This document shows, piece by piece, positions 1-8,417 of a stretch of DNA of 64,000 nt. How positions within the stretch are numbered: the first letter of the stretch is position 1; the number at the start of each line of letters is the position of its first letter. Source of the DNA: Flavobacterium marginilacus (lineage in GTDB: Bacteria > Bacteroidota > Bacteroidia > Flavobacteriales > Flavobacteriaceae); NCBI RefSeq assembly GCF_026870155.1, contig NZ_CP113975.1:1054001-1118000 (forward strand). The letters are read 5' to 3'. The position numbers and the translations under genes were made by a program. The notes under the pieces were generated by a model. That model was not told where the DNA came from. It did not search any database and saw only the letters and a program-made list of their open reading frames with translations.

Positions 1-725
1 ATACTTGTATTCTCTGAATTTGCAGCTTGGTTGATGAACAAGTCATCATCCCCAGAACGAATCTGAATATGATCTATAAAACCGTTTACATTGAAAAACT
101 CTTCTTTTTTGTAAGCTAAATTACGGCCCACACCCATATATGGCTTGCCTGTTTTTGCCCATGAAAAATACTGAAGAGCCGTAAGCAGCGTCTCAAAACG
201 GATTATTTTATTTAGAAAAGAATTATTTATTTTTTCATATCCGCCGTAACCCAAAACAATTGTTTCTTCTTTGGTAAACTGTGCACTCATCGAAGTTATC
301 CAGTCTTTGGAAGCTGGGTAACAGTCTGCATCTGTAAAGAGAAGATATTCTTTTTTGGCAGCTTTGATTCCTAATGTCAAGGCGTATTTTTTATTTCCCC
401 AAAAAGCTTCGTTGTTTTTTACTTTAACTAAACGGATATTTGAGTATTGTTTTTCAAATTCTTCAAAAATATCCAAAGTAGTATCGCTCGAAGCATCGTC
501 AATCAAGACGATTTCGAAGTCGGGATAATTCTGTTCGGCCAATAATGGAATATATTTAGCGACATTTTCCTCTTCGTTTTTGGCGCACACAATTACCGAA
601 ATTGGAATATTTGTAGGTTTAATTTCCTGTGCTCTGGCAAAAGAAAACTTTGCAAAAACAATGAGATAATAAAAAAGCTGAACAGCAACAACAGCAATAA
701 AAAAGTATAAAATAATGTTTAGCAT
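1..725 (-). CDS. Glycosyltransferase family 2, membrane-anchored (3' end beyond window)
   Basis: The reading frame runs from an ATG at 723-725 to the left edge without a stop, so about 241 residues are visible and the C-terminus is missing. The N-terminus is one hydrophobic segment (about residues 3-27). It is followed by a GT-A nucleotide-sugar fold: SVIVCAKNEEENV, then VLIDDASSD, then the metal-binding LFTDADC motif, and later RSGDDDLFIN, which matches the ED/DDD acceptor region of GT2 enzymes. The family transfers sugars from nucleotide donors to lipid or polysaccharide acceptors at the inner membrane; the substrate cannot be read here. It lies in the same direction as the PaiB-like gene but is separated from it by about 70 bp of AT-rich DNA. 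The family call is firm, the specific role unknown. Confidence 0.85.
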   Translation of the reverse strand, partial: MLNIILYFFIAVVAVQLFYYLIVFAKFSFARAQEIKPTNIPISVIVCAKNEEENVAKYIPLLAEQNYPDFEIVLIDDASSDTTLDIFEEFEKQYSNIRLVKVKNNEAFWGNKKYALTLGIKAAKKEYLLFTDADCYPASKDWITSMSAQFTKEETIVLGYGGYEKINNSFLNKIIRFETLLTALQYFSWAKTGKPYMGVGRNLAYKKEEFFNVNGFIDHIQIRSGDDDLFINQAANSENTS

Positions 726-798
726 CTTTTATTTTTTGGCTTTTAAAACGATTACAAATGTAATTAGCAATTGTCAATTATCAATGTAAAATGACTAA

Positions 799-1413
799 TT
801 ACTTTCTCAATTTAGACATTTCTTTTGCTACAGCCTTAGATTGAGGTTTTTCTGTTTTTTTCAATTCCGAAATAATATTAGAATAATTTTTATCATCTCT
901 ATTTTGTGACATTTTATTTTTGGCCTGTATCTCTTCAATTTTAATTTCAAATGCCACAATGCCTCGTGTCTGCATTATTGTTTTCTTGGATAATTCCGAA
1001 ACTCGGACTGGACATTTGGAGTTTTGTTCGTATTTGTCTACCAATTTCGTTAAAGAATCGATTACTTCATCTCCTTCTATGATTTTGATTTTTCCATAAA
1101 CATGTACTGCTGAATAATTCCAAGTGGGAACATTTTCGTGATCGTACCAAGACGAAGATATGTAAGCGTGAGCTCCTGTAAACACTGCCAAAACTTCATC
1201 GTTTGATTCAAAAGCAGTCCATTGCGGATTTTCTTTTGAAATATGACCGTGCAGAATTTCTTCTCCGTTTTTGTTGTAATCCAATTCTAAGGGAATATGC
1301 GTGGCAAATAATTTCCCATTGGTTTGATTGATGAGAAGTCCAAATGCATTTTCTTTTAGAAATTTTCGAATGGAGTCTTTGTCTTCGTTCTTGAATATAT
1401 CCGGGTTGTACAT
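799..1413 (-). CDS. PaiB-like FMN-binding protein
   Basis: This 204-residue protein has the start typical of the PaiB family (MYNPDIFKNEDK) and the central motif YISSSWYDHENVPTWNYSAVHVYG, split here as YISSSWYDHENVPTWNY and SAVHVYG, that builds the split-barrel flavin-binding fold. B. subtilis PaiB is described as a negative regulator of protease and sporulation genes, but many family members have no proven DNA-binding role, so a redox or flavin-binding function is equally possible. The C-terminal 40 residues are lysine-rich. It lies 10 bp downstream of a GNAT acetyltransferase on the same strand, an arrangement that resembles paiA-paiB, although this GNAT is not clearly a PaiA orthologue. 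The two are probably cotranscribed. Confidence 0.85.
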   Translation of the reverse strand: MYNPDIFKNEDKDSIRKFLKENAFGLLINQTNGKLFATHIPLELDYNKNGEEILHGHISKENPQWTAFESNDEVLAVFTGAHAYISSSWYDHENVPTWNYSAVHVYGKIKIIEGDEVIDSLTKLVDKYEQNSKCPVRVSELSKKTIMQTRGIVAFEIKIEEIQAKNKMSQNRDDKNYSNIISELKKTEKPQSKAVAKEMSKLRK

Positions 1414-1423
1414 TTTTTAAAAT

Positions 1424-1870
1424 TTAGAGTGTTTTTTGAAAGCAAACAGCATCTAAACGGTTTTCGTATTTGCCGTAGTTAGGTATTTTTCTATAGTTTG
1501 ATTTCAAGTAAAAGGAACAGGCTTCTTGGTTTTTTACACGTGTTTCCAATACTAATTCTTCATAATGCTGCTCTTTTGCTTTCGACTCCAAAAATGATAA
1601 AATGGCTTGTCCGATATTTTTTCCAGGGTATTTGGCAAACATTCGTTTTACTTCTCCAGTTTTTTCAGAAAGCGGTCTAATCGCTCCGCATCCCACAATC
1701 TCAGTGTTTAATGCTGCTATGACAAATACATGTTTTGGATTGTCAGATTTCCAATCTGTAAATGAGTTTTTGCCGTCGCTGCCAAAACGTTCATAAAGAT
1801 TTTGCGATAATTCCTCTATTATTGCGAAAGCTTCGGGGGCATTTGGATCTGAAATTTTGATTGTCAGCAT
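1424..1870 (-). CDS. GNAT family N-acetyltransferase
   Basis: The protein has 148 residues with a GNAT layout. Strands 2-4 include VFVIAALNTEIVGCGAIRPL. The acetyl-CoA pyrophosphate-binding region is degenerate (VKRMFAKYPGKNIGQAILSFLE in place of the usual R/QxxGxG/A). Helix 4 and strand 5 contain ACSFYLKSNYRKI, the usual NxxAxxFYxxxGF segment. It transfers acetyl from acetyl-CoA to an unknown amine. The downstream PaiB-like gene starts 10 bp away, so the two are likely one transcript, and a polyamine-like substrate would be a guess from that context only. The upstream neighbour is murB, 25 bp away. Confidence 0.85.
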   Translation of the reverse strand: MLTIKISDPNAPEAFAIIEELSQNLYERFGSDGKNSFTDWKSDNPKHVFVIAALNTEIVGCGAIRPLSEKTGEVKRMFAKYPGKNIGQAILSFLESKAKEQHYEELVLETRVKNQEACSFYLKSNYRKIPNYGKYENRLDAVCFQKTL

Positions 1871-1895
1871 TTTTTTGGACGAAATTTTTTTAGTG

Positions 1896-2909
1896 CTAAA
1901 TTATATTTACTTCCGCTTCAATATGAATGCCGAAGGTTTCAAAAACGGTTTCCTGAACAGTTTTGGAAACATTCAAGATTTCCTGCCCCGTTGCGCCTCC
2001 GTAGTTTACTAAAACCAATGCCTGATTTTTGTGAACTCCGGCATCGCCAAAACGTTTTCCTTTTAAACCAGCCTGTTCAATCAGCCAGCCTGCAGGAACT
2101 TTGACTTCGGTTTCGGAAATGTCAAAGAATCGCATTTCAGGGAATTTCTGGTGTATTGGTTCAAAATTAGATTTTAAAAGTATCGGATTTTTGAAAAAAC
2201 TACCACTGTTTCCTAATTCGGCTGGGTCGGGTAGTTTGCTTTTGCGAATGGCAATCACGGCGTTACTTACGTCTTTTAGACCGGGAGATGTGATGTTGTT
2301 TTTGGCCAGTTCGGCGAGAATGTCACCGTAGGATGTATTTATTTTATGGTTTTGTTTCGTCAGTTTGAAAACGACTGAAGTTATGATGTATTGGTCTTTT
2401 ACTTCGTTTTTAAAAATACTTTCTCGGTATCCGAAATTACATTCTTCCTTGGTAAAAGTTTTTATTTCCTGAGTTTCGATATGTATCGCCTCGCACGAAA
2501 TAAAAGTGTCTTTGATTTCTGTGCCATAAGCGCCAATGTTTTGAACGGGCGTTGTCCCAACATTTCCCGGAATAAGTGACATGTTTTCGAGTCCTCCAAA
2601 ATTTTGTTCAATGTTCCAAAGCACAAATTGATGCCAGTTTTCACCAGCTTGTCCTTCGATCCAAACGAAATCAGCATCTTGTTTTATTATTTTTTTTCCT
2701 TTTAAATCAATGTGGATTACAAGCGCTTCGATATTTTTTGTCAAAAGCATATTGCTTCCTCCGCCAAGGATGAATTTTTTTTTGTTTTTATTTTGTTCCA
2801 AAATACTTTTCAATTCTGCTAAGCTGTGGACGGCGGCAAATTGTTCGGCTTTGGCTTCAATGCCAAATGTATTGTAGTTTTTTAAAGAAAAATTATTTAA
2901 AATTTCCAT
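1896..2909 (-). CDS. murB: UDP-N-acetylmuramate dehydrogenase (MurB)
   Basis: MurB reduces UDP-GlcNAc-enolpyruvate to UDP-MurNAc with NADPH and FAD, the second committed step of peptidoglycan precursor synthesis in the cytoplasm. The 337-residue protein begins with SLKNYNTFGIEAKAEQF. It carries the FAD-binding GGGSNMLL motif (about residues 50-57), the PGNVGTTPVQNIGAYG motif, YRESIFK, and the catalytic-serine region ELGNSGSFFKNP. The C-terminal QAGLKGKRFGDAGVHKNQALVLVN segment with EVNII at the end is typical of the type I (E. coli-like, about 340 aa) enzymes. The gene is monocistronic in appearance but sits close to the GNAT gene on the same strand. Confidence 0.97.
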   Translation of the reverse strand: MEILNNFSLKNYNTFGIEAKAEQFAAVHSLAELKSILEQNKNKKKFILGGGSNMLLTKNIEALVIHIDLKGKKIIKQDADFVWIEGQAGENWHQFVLWNIEQNFGGLENMSLIPGNVGTTPVQNIGAYGTEIKDTFISCEAIHIETQEIKTFTKEECNFGYRESIFKNEVKDQYIITSVVFKLTKQNHKINTSYGDILAELAKNNITSPGLKDVSNAVIAIRKSKLPDPAELGNSGSFFKNPILLKSNFEPIHQKFPEMRFFDISETEVKVPAGWLIEQAGLKGKRFGDAGVHKNQALVLVNYGGATGQEILNVSKTVQETVFETFGIHIEAEVNII

Positions 2910-2944
2910 TAAGAATTGGATTTAAGAGTGTTTTGCTTTAGGAA

Positions 2945-3616
2945 TTATTCAGTGTATAAAGCTCTTTCGATAAAATTATTGAAAGGTTTTAAGGCTAGCA
3001 TTTTTTCTGCCATTGTCGCAACAAAATCTTTTTGTGTAACCAATTTGGTATCGAATGACTGCGTTGCCGTAAAGCTTTTTAATTTCAAAAATTCAATCGC
3101 TGGATCTTCTTTGTCGTAGCCTTTTGGCGGATTTTTTAAAGTCGAATTTTCGTCTCTGTTTAGACTTTGGTAAACGGACTGGAATTTTTTGTCATTTAGG
3201 ATTTCGACCAGATCATCATAGAAAAAATGGATTTCTTTCCTGATTTTTTGAAGCTGATCCGGCTGAGGGCAATACATTCCGCCGCCAACAAAACATTTTC
3301 CGTTTTCTATATGAAGATAATAACCCGAAGCTTCGGTGTGTTTTGAACCTGCAGAAATCCAGATTCCCAAATTTGTTTTGTAAGGAGATTTGTCTTTGGA
3401 AAAACGAACGTCGCGGTTAATTCTGAAAACGCAGTTTTTGACTTCCAGCATTTCCAGCGAAGGATCTAGAGGTTTCAATGTGTCGAGTAAAGAACCTACC
3501 AGTTGATGGTAGTCTTTTTTTACGGCTTCGTAACGTTTTTTATTTTCGAGAAACCAATCACGGTTGTTGTTGGCTTTTAAATCTTCGAGGAATTGTAAGG
3601 TGTCTTTTGAGAGCAT
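2945..3616 (-). CDS. DUF2461 (TIGR02453) family protein
   Basis: At 223 residues it matches the usual length of this family. Recognisable signatures are the N-terminal FLEDLKANNNRDWFLENKKRYE, here seen as DLKANNNRDWF then NKKRYE, the central NRDVRFSKDKSPYKTNLG block and GYYLHIENGKCFVGGGMY. The biochemical function of the family is not established. The gene ends 8 bp from the rhodanese-thioredoxin gene and 35 bp from murB on the same strand, so it may be part of a loose operon, but the neighbours do not suggest a role. Confidence 0.88.
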   Translation of the reverse strand: MLSKDTLQFLEDLKANNNRDWFLENKKRYEAVKKDYHQLVGSLLDTLKPLDPSLEMLEVKNCVFRINRDVRFSKDKSPYKTNLGIWISAGSKHTEASGYYLHIENGKCFVGGGMYCPQPDQLQKIRKEIHFFYDDLVEILNDKKFQSVYQSLNRDENSTLKNPPKGYDKEDPAIEFLKLKSFTATQSFDTKLVTQKDFVATMAEKMLALKPFNNFIERALYTE

Positions 3617-3624
3617 GGGCCTGA

Positions 3625-4323
3625 TTATTGTAATTGGGTTTTTAATTCTTCTTCACTCACGAATCCTGATTTTTGCCACTTTACGGCTTGTTTTTCGTAT
3701 AAAAGCAGAGTAGGAAGTTCACTGATTTTTAGTTCCTGCATAATGGTTTTGTTTTCGTCGGCATTCAGGCGGATGATGGTTACTTTATCGGCCATTTCTT
3801 TCTGCATTTTTAGAATGTAAGGCTCCATTTTTTTGCAGGGAGCACACCAAGGTGCATAAAAGTTTACTACTATTTTTTTATCGGATTTTAACAGTTCAGC
3901 ATATTCCTGACTGCAGATACCGATGATTTTGGTGTCTGGTTTTGCCAGTCCTGCAGCTTCCCATTTGAGCATTCCGCCGTCAAGATTGTAAATAGAGGTA
4001 AAACCCAGTTCGGCTAGTTTTGCAGATGCTTTTGCACTTCTTCCGCCGCTTTTGCAGTATACAAACACGGGTTTTGTTTTGTCGTATTTATCTGTTTTTA
4101 AAACAAAAGTGCTGCTGAGAAAGTCAACATTATCTGAGTTTTCAATATGTCCTTTTGCATATTCATCGGGTGTGCGGACGTCCAGAATTTGTGCGTTTGG
4201 AGTGGCTTTTATTTTTTCAGAATAAGAGGTAACATCAATGGTTTTAACATTTGTCGATGTTTGTCCGCTGCAGGAGAAAACAATGAAGGATATGATGAAT
4301 AAATAGAGTTGTTTGATTTTCAT
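3625..4323 (-). CDS. Rhodanese-thioredoxin fusion lipoprotein
   Basis: This 232-residue protein joins two redox or sulfur-handling modules. The N-terminus is a lipoprotein signal ending in VFSC (Cys18), so it should sit in the periplasm on a lipid anchor. Residues about 28-128 form a rhodanese domain with the active-site loop YCKSGGRS (Cys90). Residues about 133-232 form a thioredoxin domain with FYAPWCAPC (CxxC at 160-163) and a cis-proline segment SELPTLLLY. A plausible job is handling protein thiols or persulfides outside the inner membrane. The domain order is seen directly; the physiological substrate is not known. About 100 bp of AT-rich DNA separates it from the broken DUF1016 gene. 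Confidence 0.9.
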   Translation of the reverse strand: MKIKQLYLFIISFIVFSCSGQTSTNVKTIDVTSYSEKIKATPNAQILDVRTPDEYAKGHIENSDNVDFLSSTFVLKTDKYDKTKPVFVYCKSGGRSAKASAKLAELGFTSIYNLDGGMLKWEAAGLAKPDTKIIGICSQEYAELLKSDKKIVVNFYAPWCAPCKKMEPYILKMQKEMADKVTIIRLNADENKTIMQELKISELPTLLLYEKQAVKWQKSGFVSEEELKTQLQ

Positions 4324-4421
4324 TGGAAATTAGTATTAATTGATGTAAAATTAAGCAATTTTTGCCTTTTTGAATCTTTAAAGAATCTCAAATCACAAAT
4401 TGAAAATAGCGAAGCTCTGAA

Positions 4422-4967
4422 TTAGTTGTTTTCTTTCTGTTCCAATTCTTTTTTGATTAATTCTTCCAATTGGTTTTTGGGCAATAATAACTGATATTCA
4501 GCTACGCCAATCGGTTTGTTGATGTCTTGGAGTGCAATTTCTACATCTAGATGATTTTTGTCGGCACACAAAATAATTCCGATGGGCTGATTTTCATCAG
4601 TTTTTCGTTCAAATTTGTCTAGCAGGGTTAAATAGAAATTCATTTTTCCGATATATTCAGGTTGAAATTCACCAATTTTTAGTTCAATGGCTACAAGTGA
4701 TTTCAAGTCCCGATGAAAGAATAGCATATCTACAAAATATTCTTTCTCATTATATTCCAAACGATATTGATTGCCAATAAATGAAAAACCTTTGCCGAGT
4801 TCTAAAATAAATTGTTTTATTTTTTCGACTAGCCGATTTTCCAATTCTCGTTCTTTTAAGCTTTTTGTAATGCCCAAGAAACCTAAATTGTAACTGCTTT
4901 TTAGTATTTCGTTTGCATATTCTGCTATATTTTCGGGTAATGTTTCTTTAAAATTATGACTTTTTTC
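4422..4967 (-). pseudogene. C-terminal half of IS-split DUF1016 (YhcG-type) nuclease gene
   Basis: This open frame encodes the PD-(D/E)XK nuclease half of a DUF1016 protein: about 178 residues from SHNFKETLPENIAEYANEIL onward. The catalytic pattern is visible as FVDMLFFHRDLKSLVAIELK (Asp, then E-x-K). The frame has no start of its own. The only in-frame start, a TTG at 4968-4970, lies in the end of the insertion element. The other half is at 6312-6781 minus. Removing the IS plus one copy of the 11-bp duplication joins the halves in frame to give about 334 residues, near the normal family length, so the insertion is the only obvious lesion. E. coli YhcG-type proteins are proposed DNA-processing nucleases. 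Confidence 0.85.
4957..4967. repeat. Target-site duplication, left copy (11 bp)
   Basis: TGACTTTTTTC at this position is repeated exactly at 6312-6322 on the other side of the insertion element. Both copies belong to the interrupted DUF1016 gene, where the original reading frame encoded EKSH. IS4-family elements generate duplications of about this size. Confidence 0.85.
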
Positions 4968-5065
4968 CAATAGCGTCCTAAACGTTTAAAAAAAGTTCAA
5001 AAAAAGAGGGCTGAATTTTGTATCTCAAATTAACTTTGAGTTGCACAACAAAAACCCGCCCTCTT

Positions 5066-6235
5066 ATGGCAAATATAACTTTGTTTTCTCAAATAATTTC
5101 AAAATTAGACCGCTCAAAATTCAGTAAAATAGTTTCGAAGAAACAAAGTGACAGGCACAATAAAGGATTCAGTAGTTGGAATCATTTAGTTTCAATGCTT
5201 TTCTGTCAGTTTGCAAAGAGTCAATCTGTTCGAGATATCAGCAATGGTCTTCGTTCAGCTACTGGAAACTTAAATCATCTTGGAATCAATAAGGCTCCCT
5301 CGAAATCTTCGATTAGCTATCAAAATAAAAATCGTTCCCACGAACTCTTTAAAGAGTATTATTTTGAATTGCTCCAAAGTTTAGGACAGCATCCCAAATT
5401 TAAACAAGTGAAATTCAGAATAAAGTCAAAGATTTTTTTATTAGACTCAACCACCATCAGTTTATGCTTAAGTTTGTTTGATTGGGCAAAATACAAAAGA
5501 GCCAAAGGAGCTGTTAAAATGCACACACTGCTTGATTTTGATGGTAATCTGCCTGCTTATATCAATATTACCAATGGAAAAACAGCTGATAATAAAGGAG
5601 CTTACGAAATTCCTCTTTTAAAAGGAAGTGTGATTGTTGCCGACCGATTTTATAATGACTTCTCCCTTTTGAATATTTGGGACAGCAACGAGGTCTTTTT
5701 TGTAATTAGACATAAAGAGAATTTACAATTTACTACAGTGAAAGAAAATGATCTGCCTGAAAACCGTCATCAGCATATTATCAAAGACGAATTGATTGAA
5801 TTGAAAAATGAGCCCTCAAAAATAAAATACCCAAAACAATTACGACGTGTCGCGGTATGGAATGAAGAAAATGGGCAAGTTATAGAACTCATTACAAATC
5901 AGTTTCATTGGTCTCCCAACACCATTAGTGAGTTATACAAAAGCAGATGGCAAGTAGAAATCTTTTTCAGAGACATAAAGCAGCTGCTTCACATAAAATC
6001 ATTTATAGGAACATCAGAAAATGCGGTTATGATTCAAATCTGGACAGCATTAATCACCATTCTCATTCTTAAAGCATTAAAAGCACAATCTAAATTTGAT
6101 TGGTATTTGTCCAATTTAGTAGCTTTCATTCGTTTAAATCTTTTCGTTAAAATTGACCTGCAAAAATGGCTGAACAAACCCTTTGAGGAACACATAGAAC
6201 CTCCCCCAGAAAATATACAGGGGGTTCTGTTTTAA
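5066..6235 (+). CDS. IS4-family DDE transposase (DUF4372-type N-terminus)
   Basis: The ATG at 5066 opens a 389-residue protein starting MANITLFSQIISKLDRSKF, which resembles the DUF4372 N-terminal domain of many Bacteroidota IS4 transposases. The frame is open further upstream but that part reads as IS leader. The RNase H-like catalytic triad is complete: Asp127 in LLDSTTIS, Asp193 in IVADRFYND, and Glu298 in YKSRWQVEIFFRDIKQ. The last has the Y-(2)-R-(3)-E-(6)-K spacing that defines the IS4 family. The enzyme performs cut-and-paste transposition of its own element. There is no frameshift or premature stop, so it is probably active. Confidence 0.95.
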   Translation: MANITLFSQIISKLDRSKFSKIVSKKQSDRHNKGFSSWNHLVSMLFCQFAKSQSVRDISNGLRSATGNLNHLGINKAPSKSSISYQNKNRSHELFKEYYFELLQSLGQHPKFKQVKFRIKSKIFLLDSTTISLCLSLFDWAKYKRAKGAVKMHTLLDFDGNLPAYINITNGKTADNKGAYEIPLLKGSVIVADRFYNDFSLLNIWDSNEVFFVIRHKENLQFTTVKENDLPENRHQHIIKDELIELKNEPSKIKYPKQLRRVAVWNEENGQVIELITNQFHWSPNTISELYKSRWQVEIFFRDIKQLLHIKSFIGTSENAVMIQIWTALITILILKALKAQSKFDWYLSNLVAFIRLNLFVKIDLQKWLNKPFEEHIEPPPENIQGVLF

Positions 6236-6240
6236 AAAAA

Positions 6241-6281
6241 TGACCATTTCATAGTATAAACTCAATGAAATGGTCAGATTT
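6241..6281 (+). terminator. Rho-independent terminator of the IS transposase
   Basis: A perfect 12-bp stem, TGACCATTTCAT at 6241-6252 and ATGAAATGGTCA at 6265-6276, with a 12-base loop, is followed by a T-rich stretch six bases after the transposase stop codon. It would also limit read-through between the element and the host gene. Confidence 0.8.
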
Positions 6282-6311
6282 TATATCCGATAGTTTTATT
6301 TAGGACAGGAT

Positions 6312-6322
6312 TGACTTTTTTC
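6312..6322. repeat. Target-site duplication, right copy (11 bp)
   Basis: This is the exact second copy of TGACTTTTTTC (left copy 4957-4967), immediately outside the right end of the insertion element. Confidence 0.85.
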
Positions 6323-6781
6323 AATTGTATTTTCTTGAAGATAGGCTTTGGCTTTGATATAGTTTAGTAAAATATCTCTCGTCCAAGCCATTTCCACTGT
6401 TTTTGATGCGTAAAACAAAGCTTCTTCGTCAGAGTTTGTTTTGCTCATTATCAGTAAATTGTGACTCCAAGGTAAAACTGCGACGCACTGTCGCAGTTTT
6501 ACATCTGAGTTTTTGTATCTTTCATGAAATTTCTTCATATCCCAAAGGTTTCTAGGAGATAATCCCATATCTGGAAAAGAAGATTTCAAGTCGTTTGAGA
6601 GTTTTTTAATTACGCCACTGCCATAATTTTCAGCTTGACTTTTTTCTGAAAGCAGTTTTCCAATATTCCAATAAACTGATATGGAGGTTTGGTTTATTTT
6701 TTTAGCAATAGCATTACGTGCATTTTGTATTTCGGTAATGCAACTGTTTAAAATTTCTTTATACACAATTATTTCATCCAT
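6312..6781 (-). pseudogene. N-terminal half of IS-split DUF1016 (YhcG-type) nuclease gene
   Basis: From the ATG at 6779-6781 (MDEIIVYKE) about 156 residues of the DUF1016 N-terminal domain are present, including SVYWNIGKLLSEK and the GLSPRNLWDMKKFHERY motif. After EKS the frame runs into the insertion element, gains five foreign residues and stops at 6296-6298. An upstream in-frame GTG at 6812-6814 exists but the family alignment favours the ATG. The promoter and N-terminal half remain intact, so a truncated, nuclease-less protein could still be made. The matching C-terminal half is at 4422-4967. Confidence 0.85.
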
Positions 6782-6857
6782 AGTTGTATCTTGGCATTTC
6801 CGTATTTTTCTCACTTAAATAAGTTATAAATATACTGAGTTTTTCCCGAATCTTAAA

Positions 6858-7937
6858 TCACAAATTAAAAATCGTATAACTCTGCATCGTCGATTTTACA
6901 ATGGCTTCTGTACGTTCAGGGTGAGTGTCGGAGATGAAAAGCTGTCCAAAAGTATCATTGTTTACCATTTCGATGATTTTGGAAACGCGGGTTTCGTCGA
7001 GTTTGTCGAAGATGTCGTCAAAAAGCAGAATGGGTTTTACACCGCTTTGTTTTTTCAGGAATTCGAACTGAGCGAGTTTTAAGGCTATCAAAAATGATTT
7101 CTGCTGGCCTTGGGAACCGAATTTCTTGATGGGATGATTGTCAATTTCAAAAGAAAGATCATCCTTGTGGATTCCAATGCTCGTGTATTGCAGTATCCGG
7201 TCTTTGCTGATGTTTTGCTGCAATAGTGTCAATAAATCATTTTCGAATAAATGGCTTTCGTAAATGATTTGAACCGATTCCTCTGAGCCTGTGATGTTGT
7301 GATGATGAAAGTTGAAAATAGGAATAAACTCGGCTATGAATGCTTTTCTTTTTTCGAAAATGGATTGGCCAAATTCGGTTAGCTGTTCATTATATATAGA
7401 CAAGGTGTCGTTGTCGTAAGTGTGGTTCAGGGCAAAGTATTTCAGCAGGGCGTTGCGCTGGCTCATTACTTTTTGGTACTGAATGAGCTGCTGCAGGTAG
7501 TGCGGATCCAATTGGGATATTACGCTGTCCATAAACTTTCTGCGGGTTTCGCTTCCTTCAACAATTAAATCTCTGTCAGCTGGCGAGATAATAACTAGTG
7601 GAATAAAACCGATGTGATCCGAGAATTTATCGTAGGCTTTTCCGTTGCGTTTGAGGACTTTTTTCTGGCCTTTTTTGAGACTGCAGACAATCTGTTCGGT
7701 TCTTTCGTTTTTTTCGAACTCAGCGTCAATCACGAAAAATTCTTCGCCGTGCTTGATGTTTTGAACGGCAAGCGGATTGAAATAGCTTTTTCCGTAAGAC
7801 AAATGATAAATGGCATCCAGTACGTTTGTTTTTCCGATGCCGTTTTTGCCTACAAAACAATTGATTTTGCCGTCAAATTCGAAATTGGCTTCGGAAAAGT
7901 TTTTGTAATTGAATAACGATATTTTTTTTAAATACAT
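6858..7937 (-). CDS. recF: DNA replication and repair protein RecF
   Basis: RecF is an SMC-like ATPase that, with RecO and RecR, loads RecA onto gapped single-stranded DNA. The 359-residue product has the N-terminal [16 protein letters not shown] strand pair and Walker A GKNGIGKT (residues 30-37). The ABC signature region is [19 protein letters not shown]. Walker B is [13 protein letters not shown] and the D/H-loop region is [11 protein letters not shown]. Length is normal. In many bacteria recF lies next to dnaA and dnaN, but here dnaA is 19 kb away. A 480-bp spacer with structured repeats separates it from the divergent TPR gene. Confidence 0.96.
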   Translation of the reverse strand: MYLKKISLFNYKNFSEANFEFDGKINCFVGKNGIGKTNVLDAIYHLSYGKSYFNPLAVQNIKHGEEFFVIDAEFEKNERTEQIVCSLKKGQKKVLKRNGKAYDKFSDHIGFIPLVIISPADRDLIVEGSETRRKFMDSVISQLDPHYLQQLIQYQKVMSQRNALLKYFALNHTYDNDTLSIYNEQLTEFGQSIFEKRKAFIAEFIPIFNFHHHNITGSEESVQIIYESHLFENDLLTLLQQNISKDRILQYTSIGIHKDDLSFEIDNHPIKKFGSQGQQKSFLIALKLAQFEFLKKQSGVKPILLFDDIFDKLDETRVSKIIEMVNNDTFGQLFISDTHPERTEAIVKSTMQSYTIFNL

Positions 7938-8099
7938 CTGAATGTCTTACTGGAATTTTTGCCTTTGAAGCCTTTTTTTGGATGGTTTCTTAGAGGGCGC
8001 AAATTATCGAAAATTATCGAGATATTTAAAGAGGGAATTGATTTAAGATTTTCGATTAGCGATTTTTGATTTAAGATTTGATGCTGTACTGTATTAACT

Positions 8100-8290
8100 T
8101 CCTAAAATCTAAATTCTTCTGTCTGCAATCTAGATTTTTCTGTCACGTCCGCTCGCTCGGTGAGGGATTAGGAATAAGCTGCCGAAGCAGCATGGATAGC
8201 CCGACCGAGTTGAGGAAAGGGGCTGTGTAACCATTACCATAAGTAAGCCTCTTTTTTCAATGGGGGCACGCCCTCATTATTTGGATTATT
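8100..8290. repeat. GC-rich structured intergenic element
   Basis: The 480-bp spacer between recF and the TPR gene holds a stretch that is much richer in G and C than its surroundings. A stem CTCGGT (8156-8161) with ACCGAG (8204-8209) encloses a tight hairpin, GCTGC-CGAA-GCAGC (8178-8191). A second near-perfect inverted repeat, AATGGGGGCACGCCCTCATT, lies at 8259-8278. No open frame of interest is present. It looks like a dispersed palindromic repeat or a small structured RNA; the sequence alone does not decide. Confidence 0.5.
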
Positions 8291-8359
8291 GGGGTGGTTT
8301 TTTGGATGAAAATTGCGATGAGAATATTTTTTTTCAATTTTTAATATAAAATCGATTTT

Positions 8360-8400
8360 TTTTACGTGCATTACAATAAAAATTTTATTTTTGCCGTTCA
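8360..8400 (+). promoter_or_regulatory. Candidate promoter of the TPR gene
   Basis: TATTTTTG at 8386-8393 fits the Bacteroidota -7 consensus TAnnTTTG and lies 24 bases before the start codon. The -33 TTTG element is not clear, only a T-rich stretch near 8357-8363, so the call rests on the -7 match. Confidence 0.45.
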
Positions 8401-8417
8401 CTAAATTAAATTTTTAA

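Larger units (their letters stand above)
4968..6311 (+). mobile_element. IS4-family insertion sequence, 1344 bp, complete
   Basis: The element lies between two exact 11-bp direct repeats, and its ends carry short imperfect inverted repeats. GTCCTAAA at 4975-4982 matches TTTAGGAC at 6299-6306, although the two are offset by two bases relative to the ends. It contains one intact transposase gene, a terminator hairpin near its right end, and nothing else. The intact transposase and perfect target duplication suggest recent insertion. It interrupts a DUF1016 nuclease gene on the opposite strand. Confidence 0.88.
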
